Shown here: positions 57,548 to 64,000 of the stretch, piece after piece
Numbering within the stretch: position 1 is the first letter of the stretch
Layout of the letters: the number at the start of each line of letters is the position of its first letter
Assembly: GCA_032716605.1 (NCBI GenBank)
Contig: CM064569.1
Coordinates: forward strand, 8,687,776 to 8,751,775
Direction of reading: 5' to 3'
DNA: 64,000 bases
From: Paralithodes platypus
Lineage: Eukaryota; Arthropoda; Malacostraca; Decapoda; Lithodidae
Notes under the pieces: generated by a model
What the model was told of the DNA's origin: nothing
Databases searched by the model: none
The model's input: only the letters and a program-made list of their open reading frames with translations
Made by a program: the position numbers and the translations under genes

Positions 57548-58938
57548 GATTCAACGTCAGATCGCCGCCCGTACACTTGAAATATTGTTCTAGAAGCATC
57601 AGCTGTTTCAACTCCTCAAACGTCGATACCTTCTCAGAATGCAGCCAGTTTCTAATTTTTTTTTTTTTTTTTTTTTTTTTTTCTATATTCCAACTTACTT
57701 CCTCTCGGGCATAGGCTGAGAGCCTTAACATTCACCGCTTTACAATGAACAGTGAAGCCCGTGAGGTCTTGTTCCAGTCTAGGGAGTGAGACATGTGAAG
57801 CACGTAGAGTACAACGAGCACCTGCCATCTTGCCTTCACATGAGGCATGGTGCTCACTCATGGCCCGAAACGACCCCATCTCTGAAGCCATCTCGTTCCC
57901 GTGCTTCACTGTCTCACCCCCTACACTCGGACTCTCACACTTACACACATACAACGCCACCTGTTGAGCAGATAACTGCATCGGACAATCCCGGGCATGC
58001 TCAAGAAAGGTGCACTCACGACCCTTCGTTACACCCCGGAACTTCAATCTGTACGTCTCTGGTTGTAACTCAAATGCCCGCAGGACAGCCTCCTTCAATA
58101 CCTCATAATCGACGCAAGACTCCAAGGGCAACGCATCATATGCCTTGAGTCCTTTGCCAACCAACCTTGAGGAAACAAGGGCTGCCCACTTAACCTCGGG
58201 CCATTGGTGCTCCCGGCACTTCTCAAAACGCATGAAAAATTCGGTGACACCTGACTCATCAAATACAGGGACTAACTTAAGAAGGTGCAATAAAGACTGA
58301 TCAAGACCTCGATTCCCAGAACCGAGACGCTGCCCTGTCGACTCCATCCTAGACTTCTCAAGATCTATGTCTGCACAGTACTTCGTAGCCTCAACCTGAA
58401 GCTCAGCCTCACGTATGGCCTTTCTCTCTTCAACCGGAAGCTCAGCCTCACGTATGGCCTTTCTCTCCTGAATCTTAGCCATCTCAAGCTGGAAGAGCAT
58501 ATCTGCAGTCAAACCTTGAGGAGGAGGAGATGCAACAATTGGAGACTCACCCAAGTGCAAACCACGCTGCCAGTGACTATCGGCCTGCGGGAACGTACCC
58601 GGCTCTGGAGCCCGAGGGGGCACCATGGTAGGAGTCGAGTGGAATGGGGGCTGGGCCGAAGGTGCCCCAGCTCCCGCTCCACCCGAAGCCCAACGCACCC
58701 CGCCGAGCACCCAGGCCACCTGGTCACCTCTCGTCATGCTGCTAGTGCCCACATGACCCATGACCGTGGCCAAACACTGGAGACCATACCGATCAATCCC
58801 CGACACCCGGTCAACAGTAATAGGCATCTCCAGAAACTTCTTTGCATCCTCCTCACTAGTTATAACTCTAATGCCTTCTAACAAACCCCGCTGCTGCACC
58901 TCAGAGCCTGCTTCCCGTACTGTGTCCTCACTGTACAC
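57548..58938 (-). pseudogene. Gypsy-1 Gag, split by a SINE and a MITE
   Basis: Starts at an ATG at 58,938 on the minus strand. Its N-terminal ~70 residues (VITSEEDAKKFLEMPITVD) are absent in Gypsy-2. The frame then has PPFHSTPTM, the charged helical repeat region, and the capsid-like LLKLVPVFDESGVTEFFMRFE and GKGLKAYDALPLES. It is open to FLEHARD, where the SINE at 57,651-57,985 interrupts it. Beyond the SINE, LLEQYFKCTGGDLTLN follows, then the MITE. Apart from the insertions no stop is evident, in contrast to the wrecked pol. Confidence 0.87.
57651..57985 (-). mobile_element. SINE copy, 5'-truncated, in Gypsy-1 gag
   Basis: Reverse-orientation SINE body with a ~25-base A tail (poly(T) at 57,657-57,682 on the plus strand). 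It lacks the tRNA head. It matches 3,318-3,705 closely. No clear TSD. Confidence 0.87.
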
Positions 58939-59172
58939 TGATCAGTCGTCCGAAATATTGTCCACCGAAAATTCTCAACGTTTATAAAAAAAAGGAGTAC
59001 CTAAACTCTCATGCAGCATTATTCACTCAAAAATGCTTGAAGACTCTTAAGTGTTATACTACTTGCCAAAAAAAATCTGTGTCACCTATATTCCTTTAAA
59101 CAAAAAACAAATGACCACAACATTCCTGCAATATTTCTCTAAGTTCACAAAATCCTAAGCAAGGTCGCCATT
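58939..59172 (-). promoter_or_regulatory. Gypsy-1 leader with primer-binding site (59,153-59,170)
   Basis: On the minus strand TGGCGACCTTGCTTAGGA begins two bases after the 5' LTR. It is the same core as in Gypsy-2 and fixes the element's orientation. Confidence 0.75.
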
Positions 59173-60973
59173 TGTTACGACCGGGACTCGTATAAAACAA
59201 GGACTCTTAATCATTGGACTTAGGCACACAGCCACAACGGTAACAGTAGATCCAACCCTCGAACTTATAATGCCGGCGCACAAAAACACCTATACCCTCC
59301 AGAGTTAAATCTGCGATAGCGGGGTATCCTATAACTCGGTATAAATGCACTACTACTACAGGCTGATGATCTCTGATACAGCCTGATCACAACAACATAC
59401 AATTACGTTAATAATGTATACAAGGAAAAAGATAGAGAGCTTAATTAAATCACTGAAATGATTTAATGCAAACAAGAAGAAGGTATAATTAAAGTTACTC
59501 TAAACAATAATAAACTGTCACTCCTATATTAAAGAAAGTGAACGAAAGTCCTAAAGCATCGAGCAGGAATCTTCTGAAGAAAGTCTGATGCTGCTTAAGA
59601 TGATCGAATCGGATTTTGAACTGTTATATAAAGCAGGAACAAGATATGACAAGTGTCTGGACATACAGTGTTAACTCGCACGGGAATAATAATAAATGCG
59701 CAATAGTATTATCTCCAACAACAAAAGAAGTACTTCCTCAGGCAACACAAAAGCCTGCTCGGGTTGTGCAACTCAACAACAACCAAGGCTTACAATCAAC
59801 GTGAATAAAAATGCTGCATACATAACATAAGAGCTTATAATCTTAATCGGGTGTCTGCTAGGCGAATAAAGTCTAGCTGGGATGTAGTAGGCTAGGAAAC
59901 AATGGCTGAGCAAGCGGCTCGTAGCCTAGCGAGGTCCTTAAGACTGTACGGCCTAATTACGTTAAATGACGGGGTGCTCTTTTGAGAGATCCAGATCGCT
60001 AGTATCTGGTTCTCTCCTGGCGACCCACTCAAAGTCAAAGCAAAACGAGTTAGCACAGTGTTGGGTGGCAGAGGCAAAAGCCCTCACTCGCAACACAGTG
60101 CTAAACTCACAAGGTACACAGTCAGAAAGACCACCTAGGCTTCCCACGCATCCGTTGCGATTGTACAGGTTCAACAAAACCTGGTACACATCGGAAATCA
60201 CAACAACAATAGCCTCACCCAAGTCTAGCATTAAATAGCCCAGCAGACAACCAAGAAAAAGGTAGGGAGACACCGTGAGTGTGTCGAACCTCTACAGACA
60301 AAATGTTAACCCCTCCAAAATGTCTATCTAAACATGGAATATCTGAGAGCTTCAGCATATAATACGATGGCCGATGTATGAAATCGTGCAGAACCAAAGG
60401 GGAGTTATGATGTTAAATAGATTGGAAGAATGAGAGGTAAGAAGTTGAGAGAGAGAGAAAGTGTTCTATAGGTAGAAGTCGGGGACAGGTGGTAAGGGAG
60501 GTGTGAAGGGTATGCTGGTCAGGCAAGCTCTGAAGAGAGTAGCTCCTCGGGACCCCCAGGATCACACAAAGGCATGGTGGTCAGCCAATCACAGGCCGCT
60601 ACGTCACCAGGCAGCAGGTCTGCAGAAGGCGCCAGGAACCACCAGCCAATCAAAACCGAGAGAAAGCCCACGCGGGTGACGGACTCCTCCGGGAGGGAGG
60701 AAGGAGGAGGGAAAGCAACACTCACTGCCCCCACGCTGCTCGCTCGCTCTTTCTCTCTCAACTTCACTACAATGCATCTTATGTTCTACTCATGATATAA
60801 AATATAATGCATTGTCACAGGCGAAAATAAAGACCACTTCTATACTGCCTGTGACATGACGATTCACGAGAAAGAAAGTACAACATTGTAGATAGACTGT
60901 AGCCCATTTCACTGCACTGGCGAGCACTAGTGGCTACCGGAAGGCGATTCTGCCAATGCTGGCAGGCGTCACA
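59173..60973 (-). repeat. Gypsy-1 5' LTR (1.8 kb)
   Basis: Full-length, uninterrupted LTR matching 37,989-40,099. It is followed by TSD AAGT at 60,974. ORFs inside are incidental. Confidence 0.93.
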
Positions 60974-60977
60974 AAGT

Positions 60978-61545
60978 CCATAAAGGCAACATATAGCTTC
61001 TGTTGTTTCTCCAGATATTTCTCCACAACACATTACAGGGTAAAAATCTGATCTACACATCCTCTTCCCTTCCTAAAACCGCCCTGCTCATCACCAATCC
61101 ATTTCTCCGTTCTCGTTCTCACTCTCTCAATCACTACCCTACTGTATACCTTCCCTAATACGCTTAGAAGATATATTCCTCGGTGGTTACCACACACTCC
61201 TCTTTCCCCTTTACCCTTTTATAGGGGGAATATTATGCCTGTCTTCCAGTCATCAGGTGCACTCCCCTTCTCCCATGTTAGTTTGCACATTTTCTATACC
61301 CATTCGATCACTATCTCACCACCATACCTCAGCATTTCCCCACACTTTTCATCTATTCCTGGTGCTTTCCCCAACTTCACTCTTTCCATGGCTTCACACA
61401 CATCTGACCTCCTGATCCCCATCTCCTCCTCCACTACTTCTCTTTTTCTCCCTCCCATACCCCATCCAACTATATTTGCTGGCGCTTCATTCCTTACATT
61501 TAGCAATTCGTTGAAGTACTCCCTCCGTCTTTCGACTCTCTAATA
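60978..61545 (-). pseudogene. Non-LTR retrotransposon ORF2, upstream segment
   Basis: Minus-strand RT finger region. It encodes MERVKLGKAPGIDE (61,294-61,506), then in shifted frames a GDEQGGFRKGRGCVDQIF block and a YVAFMD segment that abuts Gypsy-1. The YVAFMD segment continues into EKDYDRVDREG at 37,984 once Gypsy-1 is removed. It has at least two frame disruptions. The element's 5' end is truncated at an (AAT)n tract. Confidence 0.83.
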
Positions 61546-61978
61546 ATAATAATACAACAAAATAATAATAATCATTATTATTATTATAATAATAATAATA
61601 ATATAAATCAATAAATCAATGTATAAAACACGACTGTCGGCAGCGACTAAACAACTCGTACACATTCTCCTAAAACAGCTGCTAAACCCTTACCGCCAAC
61701 GACCTGCCTGACAAACAGACCAAACCCCCCTGACGATCACATAATCCCTCCAACAGGCTCTACTGGACACAACAAATTACACGGTTCACTGACAATGCCC
61801 GGATGTAGCACCGATAACTTCAGATCCAAGTCACACGAAAACTGTTTTAAGCAACTGTTTTTATGGGAAGATTTGGGATCTCTTTTGCTTTGATTTCGAA
61901 AACTATACTGCATGAATATCAATTTAGTTGGAAACATATTTAAAACCCGCATTTTTTTATTTTTTATTTTGTATATAA
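61543..61978. other. (AAT)n microsatellite and unassigned DNA
   Basis: 61,543-61,606 is AAT/ATT repeat in both orientations, which could form a hairpin. 61,607-61,978 shows no recognisable feature. Confidence 0.7.
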
Positions 61979-62415
61979 TTATATATTACAACTTACTCTC
62001 TCTCGGGCATAGGCTAAGAGCCTGTACGTTCAACCGTTTAACGCGGTGAAGCCTGTGAGGTCTTGTTCCAGTTTTGGGAGTGAGACATGTGAAGTACTTA
62101 GAGCTCAGTTGCCCACTAACGGCTAGAAGGAGCCCCATCTCTGGAGCTGCTTCGCCTTTGTGCTTCACTGTCTTACCCCCAAGACTCGGAGCCGCACTCT
62201 CAGAACGCCACTTATTAAAAAATGAGCTCACTAGGCATTGCCCCCCTATAGCATATTTGAATATGGGAATATTCATACAGTGCTATTTAATCAGGGACAA
62301 ATCATTTGTTTTCTTTTTTTTTTTGGGGGGGGGGGGGTGCGGTGGGCTTTGTGGTAATGCACTGATACTAGGTACAGCACAAATTCCATCCCAATAATAT
62401 CTTCTCATCTAGAAC
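61979..62415 (-). mobile_element. SINE copy, diverged, minus strand
   Basis: Contains both the AAGATATTATTGGGATGG block (62,385-62,405) and the CCTGATTAAATAGCA block, but no tRNA head. A run of C and A on the minus strand (62,313-62,338) is expanded. Because it joins the two body blocks in the same order as 5,448-5,918, it supports that copy's full structure. Confidence 0.82.
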
Positions 62416-62563
62416 TTGCCATGCCATAATTCCTAAACAATATGCTATACTACATGAATACTATTTTAGTTCGAAAAATATTACAAAACTACAATTTAGA
62501 AGCTGCCAGTCTTGAATTGCTAAACATAATATTGCTAGGAAATTGGATTGTGTGACGGTGACC

Positions 62564-62780
62564 TAAAGCCGCTATCACACGAGAGCTTTAATAGTCAACA
62601 TTCGATAATCAACACTTTTCTGGTAACATTTCTGAACTATTTTGCACTGGTATCGGAAACTAGACTGATGATAGATCAATTTAGCTAACCGAAATGTTTT
62701 AAATGTTGACCTCTTAAGCTGCCAGACCAGTGTTATGGATAAATGTTTAGGAAAAAAGCGCTCGCGTGATACCGGCTTAA
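62564..62780. mobile_element. 211-bp MITE with TAA target duplication (PIF/Harbinger-like)
   Basis: The termini AGCCGCTATCACACGAG and, inverted, AGCCGGTATCACGCGAG are flanked by TAA at 62,564-62,566 and 62,778-62,780. A 3-bp TWA duplication suits PIF/Harbinger, though the superfamily call is tentative. 62,416-62,563 is unassigned. Confidence 0.65.
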
Positions 62781-63171
62781 GGGGAGATGGGCTTATTCAT
62801 TTGCGTATTGTTTTATCTACAGTATTTATTATTTTGTTTTAGTTTCCTCCCTAGACATCCATCATACTGTAAAAAAAAACCCAGCCCGTAGACCACCTCC
62901 CTTCAAGATTAATTTGTACATTCTTTGGTAGAAAAATGTCCTGGCTGAAGGTCGGTTTCTCTTAAAATTACAGGCTCGCTTTCGTTCGGAAAAAATCGCC
63001 AGGAAAAAATCGACACCTAAATGACACGGAAATTCTTAATATTAACAAAGAAATGGGGCAAAAGGTCTTAAAATCGCCAAACTAATGGGCCGAACGTCAT
63101 ATAGTGTGAACACTAATGGAGTTTCACATGAGGAAGAAGGTGGCCTAGACAAACGGCCCATCTCCTCTTAA
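62777..63171. mobile_element. TTAA-type MITE, family 2, copy D
   Basis: TTAA at 62,777-62,780 and 63,168-63,171. The termini TTAAGGGGAGATGGGC and, inverted, TTAAGAGGAGATGGGCCG match copy C. The interior is inverse to copies A-C (TACAAATTAATCTTGAAG on the minus strand). It begins exactly in the TAA duplication of the preceding element. Confidence 0.83.
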
Positions 63172-63308
63172 CTCTCATGGCCATAAAGTCGTATCCCGCT
63201 TCAACACACTCAACTCTAGTTTGCTCTCCTGTTTAGATGCGCGTTATTTACTTCGATTCAGTAAGTTACAGGGGGAGGGGGTTGCTTTTTCTAGACACCT
63301 CTCTCTCT

Positions 63309-63312
<4 letters not shown>

Positions 63313-63361
<49 letters not shown>

Positions 63362-63398
63362 CAAATAGCTGGTGTTTACAAGCTTTCCTACCTCCCTG

Positions 63399-63434
<36 letters not shown>

Positions 63435-63479
63435 GTATATACACATAGCTGGTGTTTACAAGCTTTCCTACCTCCCTGC
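63313..63479. repeat. (TA)n tracts in a duplicated ~100-bp unit
   Basis: AGCTGGTGTTTACAAGCTTT occurs at about 63,367 and 63,448, each followed by CCTACCTCCCTGCACTAT, with long TA tracts between. Ile-Tyr repeat ORFs are artefacts. Confidence 0.88.
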
Positions 63480-63480
63480 A

Positions 63481-64000
63481 CTATCAATATCCCTCTTCTA
63501 GACACCAAACAAGGGGGGGGAGGGAAACTAGAACCCGAGGGAAAGGCATGGTCACGTTCTACCTCCCTTGGCAGTACTATATATAATGGGTTAGTGTGAG
63601 GTTTTGGTTAGCTTGGATAAGGTTAGGTTAGGTTAGGTAGTTAGGCTAGGTTAGGGTACAACAGGCTAGGTTAAGGTAAATTGACTGTTATATATCTCGG
63701 TGAAGAAAAACATACAAGAAAATAAAAAAGAAAGTCCTCTCTCCTCTATCAATATCCTTCACTTAGACATCAAACAGGGTGGGGTGGGGGGCAGGAGCCC
63801 TAGGGAGAGGCATGGTCACGTTCTCCGTCACGGGATATATACTGTACAATAAGTTAGTTGGCGTTAGTTAAGTTACACAATATTGGTTTGGCTAAGTTAA
63901 ATTAAGTCCAGCTGTGCTAAGTTAAATCAGGGTAGGTTAAGGCCAATTGACGGTTAAATATATCAGTGAGAAAAGACATATAACGCTAAAAATAATGTCC
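63481..64000. repeat. Two diverged ~270-bp tandem repeats with a TTAGG-like tract
   Basis: CTATCAATATCC, GAGGCATGGTCACGTTCT and AGGTTAAGG/AATTGAC markers recur at about 63,481 and 63,747. In the first unit, 63,618-63,657 contains three clean GGTTA units in AAGGTTAGGTTAGGTTAGGT, then decayed ones. The second unit runs off the window. Confidence 0.7.

Larger units (their letters stand above)
37989..60973 (-). mobile_element. Gypsy-1: 23-kb LTR retrotransposon carrying nested insertions
   Basis: Reading the minus strand, the element runs from 60,973 to 37,989. LTRs begin TGTGACGCCTGCC and end TCGTAACA. The PBS is TGGCGACCTTGC-type, and TSD AAGT lies at 37,985-37,988 and 60,974-60,977. Without inserts it would be ~8 kb. 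Its gag is largely conserved, its pol badly decayed. Inserts are Gypsy-2, a SINE, and MITEs at 38,023 and 57,060. Confidence 0.93.

Overview
This is eukaryotic, metazoan repeat-rich DNA, most likely from an arthropod and plausibly a decapod crustacean. The basis is very dense GA, TA, CA and AAT microsatellites, BEL/Pao and Gypsy LTR elements, CR1-like LINEs, many TTAA-flanked MITEs and a short TTAGG-type tract. The species assignment is inference. I see no conventional host gene, no prokaryotic operon and no CRISPR array. Almost everything is transposable element, tandem repeat or decayed copy.

Layout. 1-9,043: LINE fragments on the minus strand, a tRNA-derived SINE with clear target-site duplications, four MITE families, a 56-bp minisatellite and one arm (7,760-8,555) of an inverted repeat whose other arm is 20,152-20,894. 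9,044-12,140: a tandemly duplicated retroelement C-terminus and minisatellites. 12,420-16,440: an array of LINE 3'-tail units separated by (GA)n. Into it a retroposed gene has inserted, encoding an intact 379-residue Y-box-type cold-shock-domain protein (14,930-16,069) with an 11-bp TSD and poly(A). 17,201-19,663: a 786-bp palindromic foldback element and unassigned DNA. 19,664-21,400: MITE, inverted-repeat arm and the 5' end of a possible piggyBac transposon cut by a 100-N gap (21,401-21,500).

From the first base after the gap, 21,501-29,192 repeats 12,978-20,151 at high identity (a segmental duplication or uncollapsed haplotypes). In this second copy the cold-shock ORF is broken by a TTAA MITE, so the pair gives a filled and an empty site.

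29,434-61,545 is one nested structure on a minus-strand non-LTR element whose reading frame can be followed across two LTR insertions. A BEL/Pao element (30,347-37,790; TSD ACGGG) splits it once. A Gypsy element on the minus strand (Gypsy-1, 37,989-60,973; TSD AAGT) splits it again. Gypsy-1 contains a related plus-strand Gypsy (Gypsy-2, 41,993-55,934; TSD AAGC), which contains a CR1-like LINE (49,513-53,252; TSD TGCAGAGG). MITEs are scattered through these layers. Gypsy-2 has integrase upstream of reverse transcriptase, as in Gmr1-type Gypsy elements. 61,546-64,000 holds microsatellites, a SINE, two abutting MITEs and a tandem repeat with a TTAGG-like stretch.

Functionally, the LTR elements and LINEs encode the usual capsid, protease, integrase, RT/RNase H or endonuclease/RT enzymes, but all have frameshifts, stops, truncations or insertions. 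The cold-shock ORF at 14,930 is the only long ORF with an uninterrupted, recognisable cellular-type domain.
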